Shown: positions 33,956 through 42,442 of the stretch, piece by piece
Layout: every line of letters begins with the position of its first letter
Numbering within the stretch: position 1 is the first letter of the stretch
NCBI RefSeq assembly: GCF_033366695.1
Contig: NZ_JAOBTQ010000001.1
Coordinates: 2,542,001 to 2,606,000, forward strand
Length of the DNA: 64,000 nt
Direction of reading: 5' to 3'
DNA from: Streptomyces sp. SCL15-4
GTDB lineage: Bacteria; Actinomycetota; Actinomycetes; Streptomycetales; Streptomycetaceae
Program-made: the position numbers and the translations under genes
Notes under the pieces: generated by a model
The model's input: the letters and a program-made list of their open reading frames with translations, nothing else
The model's database searches: none
Told to the model about the DNA's origin: nothing

Positions 33956-34387
33956 ATGGCTGACAGACACAGCGGACAGCGCCCATTCAGTAGCGGCGAA
34001 AAGATCACGGTTGCGGTTTTCGCCTGCATCATCGGGTTTGCGTGCTTACAGAGTTGCGGCAGCGACGATGACGAGTCGACGAGCAGCAAAGATCGCTCGG
34101 CATCGACAGTGACTGGCTCAGACCGTGGAGATACACACACGCTCCCGGTGACATCAGCCCGCTTCACCGAGTGGCCCTTCACGGTTTCGGCTGGCACTCT
34201 CCGCTGCCGTCCAGGCGACGAGGTGACATTCACTGCCCCCAACGGCACTGAGTACGCGGTGAACGGTACTGCAAAGGGTGCTGGCTATCCGTCGATCGAA
34301 CCGATCTGGGCCGACGACGAGAATCTTGGGCATGGCTTAAAGGTCGACATCTCCGAAGTGCTCGCGAAAGGCCGGTCTCTCTGTTGA
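33956..34387 (+). CDS. DUF2511-like secreted lipoprotein (moron)
   Basis: 143 residues on the plus strand inside the minus-strand phage. A hydrophobic segment (residues 18-31, TVAVFACIIGFACL) is followed by a lipobox-like LQSC at 34; the mature part has RCRPGDEVTFTAPNGTEYAVNGTA and GLKVDISEVL...LC, the pattern of DUF2511. Own gene, own terminator, so expressed in the lysogen. Exported cell-surface protein; possible role in superinfection exclusion is conjecture. Confidence 0.75.
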   Translation: MADRHSGQRPFSSGEKITVAVFACIIGFACLQSCGSDDDESTSSKDRSASTVTGSDRGDTHTLPVTSARFTEWPFTVSAGTLRCRPGDEVTFTAPNGTEYAVNGTAKGAGYPSIEPIWADDENLGHGLKVDISEVLAKGRSLC

Positions 34388-34406
34388 CCAAGCCCCTGAG
34401 GATGGG

Positions 34407-34443
34407 GTCCCGCCGCCCGGGGACGGTGGGCAGACGGCGGGAC
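34407..34443. terminator. Stem-loop between convergent genes
   Basis: GTCCCGCCG (34407-34415) pairs with CGGCGGGAC (34435-34443), separating the lipoprotein gene from the minus-strand genes. Confidence 0.6.
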
Positions 34444-34445
34444 GA

Positions 34446-34649
34446 TCAGGCGGCGGACTTGCCGCACCATGTGCAGTGGCGGGCCCTGATCGCCGGCACG
34501 TATTGGTAGTCGTGCAGACCGAGGAGGTGGCGCAGCCGCCGCGTCCGCGTGTACAGCCAGAACCAGGCCGCATAACTGCGCGGCACCGGATCGTACTCGT
34601 CACCGGACCAGGGGCACGGGATCAGCAGCGCTGTCGGTGTGCGAGGCAT
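34446..34649 (-). CDS. Small protein, 67 aa
   Basis: MPRTPTALLIPCPWSGDEYDPVPRSYAAWFWLYTRTRR start, ending CTWCGKSAA (Zn-type CxxC). AGGGGG ribosome-binding site. Hypothetical, with Trp/Tyr-rich centre. Confidence 0.6.
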   Translation of the reverse strand: MPRTPTALLIPCPWSGDEYDPVPRSYAAWFWLYTRTRRLRHLLGLHDYQYVPAIRARHCTWCGKSAA

Positions 34650-34661
34650 CGTGACCCCCTT

Positions 34662-34904
34662 TCAGGCGGCGCGGCGGGCGCGCTGCGGCATCGGCCGGTA
34701 GGTGCGGGCCCGGGCCTGTATCTCGGGCAGGGCGTACATGGTCTTGTACTCGTGGCCTTGCCCGGTGAGCCGGCCGTCGCCCTCGAAGCGGCGGATCTTC
34801 CCGCGGCGCGCCCACTGCCGGATCACGGGGCCAGGGACGCCGGTCGCCGCGGTCGCCTCGTGCTCGTAGACGAGGTCGTCGGGGTACAGCTCGGTGACGT
34901 CCAC
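34662..34904 (-). CDS. Helix-turn-helix (MerR/excisionase-like) protein, 80 aa
   Basis: GTG start after GGGGAGG. Sequence DDLVYEHEATAATGVPGPVIRQWARRGKIRRFEGD resembles MerR-type or excisionase-type winged HTH heads, followed by a short basic tail. Could be the excisionase/directionality partner of the tyrosine integrase or a DNA-binding helper; it lies far from int, so this is uncertain. Confidence 0.7.
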   Translation of the reverse strand: MDVTELYPDDLVYEHEATAATGVPGPVIRQWARRGKIRRFEGDGRLTGQGHEYKTMYALPEIQARARTYRPMPQRARRAA

Positions 34905-34927
34905 AGCGGCCTCCCCGGGGCATGCGA

Positions 34928-34955
34928 AAGGCCCCCGGCAGCAGCTGGGGGCCTT
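34928..34955 (-). terminator. Terminator/leader element before the HTH gene
   Basis: Minus strand AGGCCCCC-AGCTGCTGCC-GGGGGCCT followed by TTCGCATGCCCC and the GGGGAGG ribosome-binding site of the gene at 34904. Confidence 0.6.
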
Positions 34956-35055
34956 GAGGATTGCGGGCATACGTGTCCTGCCCTGAGGGCACTGTGACAT
35001 ACCGGTGATCGGCAGGTCAAGCAAGACGCTTGCAGGCCTCCGTCACTCGCGCCTC

Positions 35056-35166
35056 CTACTCCTCGTCGTAGCCGGGGTAGTCGTCGGGGTTGTCGGCAAT
35101 CCGGCAGTCTTCGCTGCAGTATGGGTAGCCGCCGGGGGCGCCGCAGAGTTGGCACTCGCGGGGCAT
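35056..35166 (-). CDS. Micro-protein with zinc-like motif, 36 aa
   Basis: MPRECQLCGAPGGYPYCSEDCRIADNPDD start; four cysteines in CQLC and CSEDC. Very short, but codon pattern and position in the operon support translation. Confidence 0.45.
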   Translation of the reverse strand: MPRECQLCGAPGGYPYCSEDCRIADNPDDYPGYDEE

Positions 35167-35168
35167 GG

Positions 35169-35360
35169 TCAGTCCTGCGGCGCGTAATCGAGGGACCGGC
35201 CGAGGATGGCCATGGCCACGCGCTGGCGGTCCGAGCCGGCGCGGTCGCAGAGTTGGTTGGCGAGCGTGTCGTTGCCGGCGGCGAGCGCCTTGGCGGCGAC
35301 GTCGATCTCTGCACCGGTGGCGATGACGGTCGGGGCGGGCTTGCGGCTGAACAGTCCCAT
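35169..35360 (-). CDS. Small protein, 63 aa
   Basis: MGLFSRKPAPTVIATGAEIDVAAKALAAGNDTLANQL start; amphipathic helices. AGGGGG lies 7 nt before this ATG; a GTG two codons earlier is the alternative. Unknown function. Confidence 0.55.
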   Translation of the reverse strand: MGLFSRKPAPTVIATGAEIDVAAKALAAGNDTLANQLCDRAGSDRQRVAMAILGRSLDYAPQD

Positions 35361-35362
35361 GG

Positions 35363-35584
35363 TCACACCCCCTTGGCGAGGTGCTTGAACCGCTTCGGCA
35401 GCCGCTTGCCGGCGTCGATGACGGCCTGGTTGAGGCGCTGGTATTCGGGCGTCTCGTGGATGACGCCGGCGGCGGCTTCGCGGGCGGTGTGCTCGTACAG
35501 GTCGGCCTGTGCTCGCCGGTACGCGGCGATGCGCTCGTTCTCGTCGGCGTACACGTCGAGTTCGTGCTGGCTGGGCTTGGACAT
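35363..35584 (-). CDS. Small helical protein, 73 aa
   Basis: MSKPSQHELDVYADENERIAAYRRAQADLYEHTAREAAAG start, basic tail ending KRFKHLAKGV. Strong helix and charge periodicity suggest nucleic-acid or protein binding. Unknown. Confidence 0.55.
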   Translation of the reverse strand: MSKPSQHELDVYADENERIAAYRRAQADLYEHTAREAAAGVIHETPEYQRLNQAVIDAGKRLPKRFKHLAKGV

Positions 35585-35594
35585 GAGGTTCTCC

Positions 35595-36089
35595 TTAGAG
35601 GTTGTGGTTGTGGGCGTGGTCGGCGGCGCGGCTGAGGGCGAGGAGCACGGGCCGCGGGCTGGTCTGTGCGTCGTTCCAGCTTGGAACGGTGTCGCCGCCG
35701 AACCCGCGGCGGACGATGTCGAGGAGGAGCGCGGACGCGTCGTCGGCCTGGCCGGGGCTGTCGGCCTCGGCCCGGATGGCGCCGATCGCGCACCGTCGGC
35801 CGTCCTCGTCGCGGCAGGCCCCGCGCGCCCACCCGTCGGTCTCGATCCGCACCCGGGCCCGGTGCAGGAGCGCGGCGAGCGGGGTCCGGTACGGGGTGGG
35901 GGCCGCGGCCGGCGGCAGCGGGATGGTGATCTGGGGCAGCGGATCGACCGGGATGTGGGCGGTGTTGACGTCGACGGCCAGGGCCGCGGTCGCGAGCCGG
36001 TCGTCCATGGCGAGGCTGGCGAGGGCGAGCCGCTCGTCGAGGGTGAGGGCGGGCGGCCGGGTTGCGGGCGCCGCGGTGGTCGTGGTCAT
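35595..36089 (-). CDS. DUF6197-like protein, 164 aa
   Basis: N-terminal Ala/Pro-rich region, then RVRIETDGWARGACRDEDGRRCAIGAIRAEA, the GWxxGxxxDxxGRxCxxGAI pattern of DUF6197. This domain recurs in Streptomyces phages and integrative elements. Function unknown; a second possible relative is at 42,846. Confidence 0.75.
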   Translation of the reverse strand: MTTTTAAPATRPPALTLDERLALASLAMDDRLATAALAVDVNTAHIPVDPLPQITIPLPPAAAPTPYRTPLAALLHRARVRIETDGWARGACRDEDGRRCAIGAIRAEADSPGQADDASALLLDIVRRGFGGDTVPSWNDAQTSPRPVLLALSRAADHAHNHNL

Positions 36090-36177
36090 GTGGGGCTGCT
36101 CTCTGCGCGGTGACGTGTGGATGGGTGGCGGGGCGCCCCTGGGTTGCTGGCAGGCGTCGAGGGGCGCCCCGGCGAAG

Positions 36178-36369
36178 TCAGTCGGCGATGTTGAACACCA
36201 GGCCATTGGGGTCGAGCGTGACGACGGCGCCACAGGCCCCGCACGTGTAGTCGAGGTAGCCCGCGCTGTGGTCCTGGCCGGTCATGTCGCTGTCACAGCA
36301 GACCGGGGTGTCGTCGCGGTCGGTGTGGTCTCCGATGGCCAGCGCGTGGCCGTAGCTGGTGGTCGGCAT
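36178..36369 (-). CDS. Small Cys-rich protein, 63 aa
   Basis: MPTTSYGHALAIGDHTDRDDTPVCCDSD start; CC and CGAC pairs make a zinc-ribbon likely. Ends LVFNIAD. Confidence 0.55.
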   Translation of the reverse strand: MPTTSYGHALAIGDHTDRDDTPVCCDSDMTGQDHSAGYLDYTCGACGAVVTLDPNGLVFNIAD

Positions 36370-36370
36370 G

Positions 36371-36538
36371 TCAGTCCTCCAGGTAGGCGGTGAGGCCGCG
36401 GCGCTGTTCCCACTCGCGGATGCAGCTCTGCACGATCTGCTTGATGACCGGGTCGGCGCTGTTCTCGTGCTGCTCGATCGCGGTGGCCAGCTCGTCGTCG
36501 GTGAAGTCCGCGACCGGCTTGTTCGGCCAGTTCGGCAT
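36371..36538 (-). CDS. Small protein, 55 aa
   Basis: MPNWPNKPVADFTDDELATAIEQHENSADPVIKQ start, ending LTAYLED. A helical, coding-like frame that fills a gap in the operon. Unknown. Confidence 0.55.
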   Translation of the reverse strand: MPNWPNKPVADFTDDELATAIEQHENSADPVIKQIVQSCIREWEQRRGLTAYLED

Positions 36539-36579
36539 CGGTGGTCTCCAGTCGGTTCTGGTGGGTGGGACGTGCGGGG

Positions 36580-36756
36580 CTATCGGCGGTGGCTACGGCA
36601 GTGCTGGACGTCCTCGACCTGGAAGTCCTCGACGTACACGTGGCAGCCGCAGCGCTGGCACTCATAGATGCCGCTTTCGACACCCCGCATCGGCTGGCCG
36701 CAGCACTTCAGGTCGCCCGCAGGCTGGCCGGGTGCGGCGGTGTAGTAGGCGCTCAT
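36580..36756 (-). CDS. Zinc-ribbon micro-protein, 58 aa
   Basis: MSAYYTAAPGQPAGDLKCCGQPM start with CC...CQRCGCHVYVED, a treble-clef-like arrangement. Ends QHCRSHRR. Lies 30 bp before the next gene in the operon. DNA-binding is possible; function unknown. Confidence 0.55.
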   Translation of the reverse strand: MSAYYTAAPGQPAGDLKCCGQPMRGVESGIYECQRCGCHVYVEDFQVEDVQHCRSHRR

Positions 36757-36786
36757 CGGTGATCTCCTTCTTGTTGGTGGTGGGTT

Positions 36787-37179
36787 TCAGCAGGTCCAGC
36801 GCCGGTGCTTCGGGTTGGGCAGGTCGGCGAGCTGCTTCTCTAAGCCGCGGAGTTCGGCCTCGTCGAGGAAGCCTTCGTAGTTGTCGCCGAGGGGTGCGCC
36901 GACGCTGGCAGCAACGTCGGCGATGTTGCGCATGCGGCGGGGCGGGGTGTCGTGGATGGGGCCGTGCCCGCGGAGGATGGTGGCAGCGTCGGAGCCGTAC
37001 TCCGTGCAGGGGGTGTTGGTGAACGGCAGTCGGCTCGTGAAGCGGATCTCGGAGTAGAGCTCCGCGTCCTCCCACGGCGCCAGGTTCTGGGCGATCTTGT
37101 AGACGATGTAGTACGGCTTGCCGAGCTGGATGTCGCGGACGAAGCGTTTCTCGTCGCCCGGCTGCCAGGTCTTTGCCAT
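36787..37179 (-). CDS. Hypothetical protein, 130 aa
   Basis: MAKTWQPGDEKRFVRDIQLGKPYYIVYKIAQNLAPWEDAE start, ending PNPKHRRWTC. Mixed alpha/beta composition, no recognised domain. Last gene before the GIY-YIG gene. Confidence 0.6.
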   Translation of the reverse strand: MAKTWQPGDEKRFVRDIQLGKPYYIVYKIAQNLAPWEDAELYSEIRFTSRLPFTNTPCTEYGSDAATILRGHGPIHDTPPRRMRNIADVAASVGAPLGDNYEGFLDEAELRGLEKQLADLPNPKHRRWTC

Positions 37180-37211
37180 GAGTGGTCTCCTTGTGGTCTG
37201 AGGTGGTTTGT

Positions 37212-37955
37212 TCAGTAGGAGCTGGCCATCGGCCACGCGGTGCGGACGGGCTGGCGTCGCTCGAACTTGGCGACCAGTGCGGATCGCAGGGCTTCGAGTC
37301 GGTAGCCGTTGCCCCGCGTACCGTCGACTGCCGGGACCTTGGTGACCTTCACGGAGACGCCTTCGGATCGCAGCGCAGCAGCAAGGCGTTTGCCGACGCG
37401 CGAGCGGTACTGCTCTTCGCTCTCGTCGCTGCCGCGCGTGAACTCGGGGTCGACCGTGGCGAGGTAGGCGAACGCCTCGGCGTTGGTTACTGCGCCACGT
37501 CCGGTTGCGGATGCCGCGTTGATCAGGTGCCCTACCACGTTGGGCGCGTCGGCGGTCAGCGTCGAGTGAACAACTTGCAGACGGCTCTCTGTGGATACGC
37601 GCTGGGGATGCGCGGGGCTACCCATGATCACCGCAGCGGTCGCTACGAGGGCAGCAGGGTTCTCATCTCCGAAGTCGAACCACTCCCCGTGGATGCGATA
37701 CGGGGCGAAGTACTCATGGAGGCCGCTCTCCAGCGCCCTGCCTCCGCGTGTCTTCCAGATCAGGTGAAGCGGGACTGGGGAGCCGACGCGGAGGTCGTCG
37801 AGGCGCGCGGCGACGTTCTTCGTGACCCCGATCTTGACAGGCCTGGTGAGTGTTGACCCGATGAGGTACACCCATCGGCTCGCGGTGTCGTCCACTGTGT
37901 CCTTCTTCCTGTTCTGCTGGGGCCGCTCGGTCCGCTGCTTGCGCCGGAAGCGCAC
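37212..37955 (-). CDS. T5orf172-type GIY-YIG protein with C-terminal helical domain
   Basis: 247 residues, GTG start. Residues 27-95 carry WVYLIGSTLTRPVKIGVTKNVAARL...SGLHEYFAPYRIHGEWFDF, the T5orf172/MUG113 branch of GIY-YIG nucleases (VYLI as GIY-equivalent, VKIGVT as YIG-equivalent, catalytic Arg in the RL motif). The C-terminal part is a helical RSRVGKRLAAALRSEGVSV domain. Sits directly downstream of the translocase gene, beyond the palindromic region. Possibly a DNA nickase; not proven. Confidence 0.75.
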   Translation of the reverse strand: MRFRRKQRTERPQQNRKKDTVDDTASRWVYLIGSTLTRPVKIGVTKNVAARLDDLRVGSPVPLHLIWKTRGGRALESGLHEYFAPYRIHGEWFDFGDENPAALVATAAVIMGSPAHPQRVSTESRLQVVHSTLTADAPNVVGHLINAASATGRGAVTNAEAFAYLATVDPEFTRGSDESEEQYRSRVGKRLAAALRSEGVSVKVTKVPAVDGTRGNGYRLEALRSALVAKFERRQPVRTAWPMASSY

Positions 37956-37984
37956 CTGGCAGGGTGGATATGTTCACTTCTGAT

Positions 37985-38100
37985 ACGTCTTGCCGGATGG
38001 ATAGTCGATCTTCGAGGCTGGCTTCCAGCCGGATTCGATCCACCCGCCATCCGGCCCGCAAGACGCCGCAAATGCACACGTATCCACCCGACAAGACGTG
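37985..38100. repeat. Long imperfect palindromic region downstream of the translocase gene
   Basis: Three copies of a CGTCTTG-CGG-type motif (37986, inverted at about 38055-38064 and 38090-38098), including ACGTCTTG (37985) with its perfect inverse CAAGACGT (38091-38099). A large dyad (about 37989-38061) reads CTTGC, CGGATGG, ..., GCTGG-CTT-CCAGC, ..., CCATCCG, GCAAG. It could be an origin of transfer, a translocase-loading (clt-like) site, or the operator of the GIY-YIG gene. Confidence 0.55.
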
Positions 38101-38113
38101 ACATAACGGGCGA

Positions 38114-40336
38114 CTACTCGCCGAGCAGCAGGTCCAGCGCGTCCTTGATGTCATCTCGCCGGTAGCCGCGGACTTGGCCCTCACGACCCGGAATCGTGAT
38201 CTTCACGGTGCCACCCGCGCCCGCCGCGCGCAGCAGCTCCCCGAGCCCGGTCTCGGTCATGCTGCCGCCGATGAGTTCGGCCATCTCCCGCAGCTGCGCC
38301 ACGTCACGGCCGAGCGACTCCATCGCCTTCAGTGCGCCGCGGCAGGCCTCGATCTGCATGCGCTGCTCCGGCGTGCGGGCGATGACGCTGCGCCCCGGCG
38401 CACCGTCCCGCTTCGGGCCGCCGGCCGCCGACGACAACCCGGTGGCGTTGAGGAGGTGCCGCTCGATCGGGTCGTCCCACTGACCGGCCAGCCGCCCCGC
38501 CCGCTCGCGGATCTTCGCGGCCTTCTCCAGCAGCATGCTGATCTCACCACGCTCGTCCTCGTCCAGGTCGAAGCTCCGCGCGAGGTCGGTGACGCCGGCG
38601 AACGGGTTAACCAGCCAGCCGAACCCGGGGCGCGGCGGGTCGAACTTCGAGGCGTCGCGGCCCGCGCCGGCCTGGCCGGCGCCGAGGATAGCGTTCGACT
38701 GGGTGGCGTTCTCCACCCGCATCGCCCACCTGGCGCCGCAGTTCATCGCGAGCGCCTGCGGAATGACGTCGACTTCCGGGTACTGGGTGATGAGCACCAT
38801 GAGGATGCCCGCGCCCGCGGCCACGGCTGACAGCTCGATCAGCGCCTCAAGGATCTCGTCCCGCAAAGGCTTGCCCGGGCGCGTGTAGGTGGCGACCTCG
38901 TCGATGACGAGGAGTTCCATGCCGCCGATCTGCTCGATGACGGCCGGGACCATCTTGCTCTTGCCGAGCTTGCCGAGGTCGCGCTCGCGCCGGTCCTTGT
39001 CAGCGAGGAGGGCCTTCAGGAGGGCGAGCAGGCGCTCCGGGCTGGGCTTGAAGTAGGTGCTGGCGGCCCCTGTCTTGGCGTATGGGTCCCACTCGCCGTT
39101 GTTCTTGCCGGCCACGATCCGCAGGTTGATGCGGGGGTCGAAGGCGACACCGACGGAGAGGTTGGAGGCGCCGACGCCCTTGCCGGACCGGGTCATCCCG
39201 GCGATCACATAGGACTGGTTGTTGATGGCCAGCCGGATGGTGATCCCCCGCTTGTTCCAGGCGACGGGCACCCCATCCTTCCACGCGTCAAGCTGAGTCG
39301 GCCGCTTGAGGAGCGGGGAAGGGCGGGTGTCGGCGAAGGCGTCCTTGTCGGCGAGCCACAGCGAGGTGCGGACCTCCGTGCCGGCTTTCTCGATGTCGAC
39401 CATGGACACGTCGCGGCCGAGCGCGCCGGCCAGCTTGGGCAGCTTCTTCTTCAGCTCGGCGACGGTGGTCCGCGGCGGCAGGTCGAAGACGACCGTGGTG
39501 TTGCCGTCCGTATCGCGTTGCGGCACGGCCAGGATCTGGATCTTCTCCTCCCCGCGCACCTCGCCGATGGCGCGCAGCGCGGATTCGAGTTCTCCGACGG
39601 TGAGCGCGGGCGGCGGCGGGGCGTCAAACTCCCGCGGCTTCGGGGACGGTTCGGGCTTGGCCAGGTCGACCGTGTTCGTGTCCTGTACGGGGGTGGCCAG
39701 CGGCTGCACCGGCATCACTGCCTGCTCCGGCATGGTCGGGGCAGGTGCAGGCTGGCCGGCGACGAAAGGGCGTGACACGAGGTACCAGCCGTAGCCGGCC
39801 GCGGTGCCGAGCGCGGCGAGGACGATGGGCTGCCCGTGGGCGGTCATCTCGACCGCGGTCCCGAGCGCGGGCAGGGAGGCGAAGCCGCCGCCGAAGAGCG
39901 CCGCCGCCCGGCCGGCCTTCTTGGTCTGCCGCAAGCTGGCGATCTCCCGGTCATTCGGGGGCAGCACCGGCTCGGCCTGGATCGCCTCCAGTCGGGCCTC
40001 GGCTTCGGCGACCTGCCCGGCCAAGGCCGGGAGGCCGGCGACCTTGACGCCCTCCTCGCTCTGGGCCTTGGCCATGTGGAGACGCGCGTGCAGCTGGGCG
40101 ACACGACGCTGCTGCTGGGCGATCCGCTCGGCCTGGCGGCGCTGCTTGCGGTCGGTGGCGGCCTGGATGACGTCGACCTGGTCCAGGTCGACGCCGGCCA
40201 GCCAGTCCTTCGTGCGGGCCGCGGCGTTGCGACGCTGCTCGGCGAACGCCGCCTTGATGCGGTCGCCGCGAGTGGGTTCGGCCGCCTCCTCGATGGCCTG
40301 CTGCTCTGTCTGCTCGGGCTCGGCTTCGGTTGCCAC
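38114..40336 (-). CDS. FtsK/SpoIIIE-type (TraB-like) DNA translocase
   Basis: 740 residues, GTG start. Charged coiled-coil N-terminus (20-130), a pair of membrane segments (about 142-187), a Pro-rich linker, and an FtsK-like motor with Walker A GMTRSGKGV (380-388) and Walker B LLVIDE (475-480). The last 100 residues form a probable DNA-recognition winged helix (about 640-740). This matches TraB/TraSA-type translocases, which move dsDNA between Streptomyces mycelia. In a phage genome this is unusual. It is followed by a palindromic DNA region. Confidence 0.85.
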   Translation of the reverse strand: MATEAEPEQTEQQAIEEAAEPTRGDRIKAAFAEQRRNAAARTKDWLAGVDLDQVDVIQAATDRKQRRQAERIAQQQRRVAQLHARLHMAKAQSEEGVKVAGLPALAGQVAEAEARLEAIQAEPVLPPNDREIASLRQTKKAGRAAALFGGGFASLPALGTAVEMTAHGQPIVLAALGTAAGYGWYLVSRPFVAGQPAPAPTMPEQAVMPVQPLATPVQDTNTVDLAKPEPSPKPREFDAPPPPALTVGELESALRAIGEVRGEEKIQILAVPQRDTDGNTTVVFDLPPRTTVAELKKKLPKLAGALGRDVSMVDIEKAGTEVRTSLWLADKDAFADTRPSPLLKRPTQLDAWKDGVPVAWNKRGITIRLAINNQSYVIAGMTRSGKGVGASNLSVGVAFDPRINLRIVAGKNNGEWDPYAKTGAASTYFKPSPERLLALLKALLADKDRRERDLGKLGKSKMVPAVIEQIGGMELLVIDEVATYTRPGKPLRDEILEALIELSAVAAGAGILMVLITQYPEVDVIPQALAMNCGARWAMRVENATQSNAILGAGQAGAGRDASKFDPPRPGFGWLVNPFAGVTDLARSFDLDEDERGEISMLLEKAAKIRERAGRLAGQWDDPIERHLLNATGLSSAAGGPKRDGAPGRSVIARTPEQRMQIEACRGALKAMESLGRDVAQLREMAELIGGSMTETGLGELLRAAGAGGTVKITIPGREGQVRGYRRDDIKDALDLLLGE

Positions 40337-40396
40337 GGATGCGTTCCTTCCTGCTGTCGGCGCGGGGCCCGGTGTGGGCCCCGCGGGGTGGGATGG

Positions 40397-40987
40397 CTAG
40401 CCGAGACCGCCGAGCATCGTGCCGAGTGAACCGACGAGGCTGTTGGTGAGCTGGGAGCCCATGGCGCCGATGACCGTGCCGGACAGGGCGATCCCGAAGA
40501 GGCCCCCGAGGACCGCGTCGGCAACCTTCAACCCGCCGTGCTTGACCTTGTAGAACACGACGATCGCCAGAACGAGGATGGTGACGATGCCGACGCCGAT
40601 CGCACCGCCCCCCGCGGCCTGCGTGGTGATCTGCTGGTTCACCCCGGCCGGCTGCTGCGGGGTGTTCATCGGGTTCTCCAACCGCGTCACTCCGTTGTCC
40701 GGGGTCACGCCGGTGGTGTAGTTCGGGCTGCCGTCCTCCCGGTAGGCGACCGCGGACACCGTGGTGATGTGGCCGGGCGTGGCGTCGTGGCCGTAGCCGC
40801 CCATACCGGTGACCCGCAGGGTGCGGCCGTCGGGCAGCCGCACGGGGGCGGTGACGGTGCGCTCGGCGATGTGCTGGGTGACGGCGGACGCGGGCTCCCC
40901 GGCGGCCACGGTGATCGCGGCGACGCCTCCGAGGAGGGCCACGGCCGCGCCGCCCGAGACGGCGATCTGACGGAAGCTGATGCTCAT
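40397..40987 (-). CDS. Spd-like secreted/membrane protein, 196 aa
   Basis: N-terminal signal-like helix (residues 8-29, IAVSGGAAVALLGGVAAITVA), an extracytoplasmic stretch ending near residue 125, two further hydrophobic segments (about 127-148 and 155-180) and a Gly-rich end. It lies between the translocase and a four-TM protein, the order seen in AICE/plasmid spread (Spd) modules that help plasmid movement along hyphae. The role is inferred from context. Confidence 0.65.
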   Translation of the reverse strand: MSISFRQIAVSGGAAVALLGGVAAITVAAGEPASAVTQHIAERTVTAPVRLPDGRTLRVTGMGGYGHDATPGHITTVSAVAYREDGSPNYTTGVTPDNGVTRLENPMNTPQQPAGVNQQITTQAAGGGAIGVGIVTILVLAIVVFYKVKHGGLKVADAVLGGLFGIALSGTVIGAMGSQLTNSLVGSLGTMLGGLG

Positions 40988-41000
40988 GTTCGGACTCCTC

Positions 41001-42341
41001 TTAGGCGTTGACTTCGGGGGTGTTCTTCACGTGGTTGCGGAGCCGGACGGCGTACTCGTTGGAACCGCCGCCGATCACCTCGCGGACCTTGCGGGCGGAG
41101 AGCCGGTCGACGTCTCCGAGGGCTTCGGCGAGCTTCCGGACCTTCTCGATGTGGGCCGGGTCGAGGGGCCGCTCGGGCGTCTTGGCCGAGGTGCGGCCAG
41201 AGGGCTGCTTCCCTTTACGCCCAAGGGGTTCCGGCCCCTCCGGAGCCTTCCGGGAGCGGGCCCGTGACCCTCCCCCTGTAGGCCCGTTGGAGCGGCCCTC
41301 AGCGGGCGCTCCGGACGATCCGTCGTCGCCTCGGTTCGGGTTGAACGTGTGCGCGAGGAACAGGTCCACGGCGACGCTCTCGGGGCTGCGGCCGGCGTCC
41401 GCGAGGAGGGTCTCGACCGCGGTCCGCGCAACCTCCCGGGCGGCCATACTTCCGGCCGTCACCGCGAGGGGAAGGGCATGCATCGTGTCCCACGCCCGCT
41501 CCCACGCGGCCTCCCGGCTGATGCCTCCCGTCGGGTACGCGGCCGTGACCCGCTCGAACTCTGCGAACACGTCGGGGAACAGCTTCCGCCGCCGCTCGTC
41601 CTCGCTCTTCTCGACCGCCTTGCGCTTCTCCTCGGCCCTCGCCTGCTCGCGGGCGGCACGCCTGTCACGCGCCCGCTGCTTCAGATCCCGGCCGTCCTCC
41701 GCGGCCTTCGACTCCAGGTACTGGCGGACCTCCGCCAGTAGCGGGCCGATCACCGAAGTAGCGGCGAGCGCCCACCCGGCGACTGGGCCGTACTCGGTGC
41801 GGCCGTGGGCCAGGTTGATGTAGCCGGCGATCGACCCCAGCGCCGCGGTGAGGATCCAGAACGGCCACCGGGGCAGGCCCTTACGGTGCGCCCACCGGGT
41901 GCCCATGACGCCGACCCAGGCCAGCAGTTCGAGGAAGAACGGGATCGGGGCGAGTGTCCAGGCCGGACCAGAGGTCGTGTCGCCGTTGCGGTGCAGGCTC
42001 AGGAAGTAGCTGATCTGCGCGGGAAGGGCGGCGAGCAGGCCGAGGGCCATCACGGCGTTGACGAGGATCTTGAAGGTGGTGCCGTTCTCGTCGCGCTGCT
42101 CGCGCCGACGGTCCCTACGCTCGGCCTGGTCGTCCTTGGCGGACTCGGTCACGGCCTTCAACTGGTTCGCCAGCTTGGCCTGCTTCACCTGCTCCGCGAG
42201 CAGTGTGGTCTGCGTCTGCGCGGCCCCGGCGACGGCGGCCTGCTTCACCTGCTCGGCCTCGGCCTTGGTCTTGTCGGCCTTGGCGCTGGTCAGTGCGGCG
42301 TCGGCGTCACGCTCCTTCCAGGAACGGTATTCGCTGCTCAT
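41001..42341 (-). CDS. DUF2637/SpdB-like membrane coiled-coil protein
   Basis: 446 residues. Start at ATG 42341 (MSSEYRSWKERDADAA) because GGAAGGACAG precedes it; the longer frame is unsupported. An Ala/Lys/Gln coiled coil (10-95), four hydrophobic helices (about 97-200), a second charged coiled coil (205-250) and a basic C-terminus ending in a possible HTH (about 380-440, SARKVREVIGGGSNEYAVRLRNH). Four-TM DUF2637-type proteins accompany TraB in Streptomyces conjugative elements. Confidence 0.7.
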   Translation of the reverse strand: MSSEYRSWKERDADAALTSAKADKTKAEAEQVKQAAVAGAAQTQTTLLAEQVKQAKLANQLKAVTESAKDDQAERRDRRREQRDENGTTFKILVNAVMALGLLAALPAQISYFLSLHRNGDTTSGPAWTLAPIPFFLELLAWVGVMGTRWAHRKGLPRWPFWILTAALGSIAGYINLAHGRTEYGPVAGWALAATSVIGPLLAEVRQYLESKAAEDGRDLKQRARDRRAAREQARAEEKRKAVEKSEDERRRKLFPDVFAEFERVTAAYPTGGISREAAWERAWDTMHALPLAVTAGSMAAREVARTAVETLLADAGRSPESVAVDLFLAHTFNPNRGDDGSSGAPAEGRSNGPTGGGSRARSRKAPEGPEPLGRKGKQPSGRTSAKTPERPLDPAHIEKVRKLAEALGDVDRLSARKVREVIGGGSNEYAVRLRNHVKNTPEVNA

Positions 42342-42442
42342 AGCTGTCCTTCCAGGACTCGTGGGGGTGGTCACTGCGTGCTGCTGGTCGGATCTCCAGG
42401 GCCCGCGCCCAGTGGCGTGGGCCGAGGGCTACCGGCCGGCAG

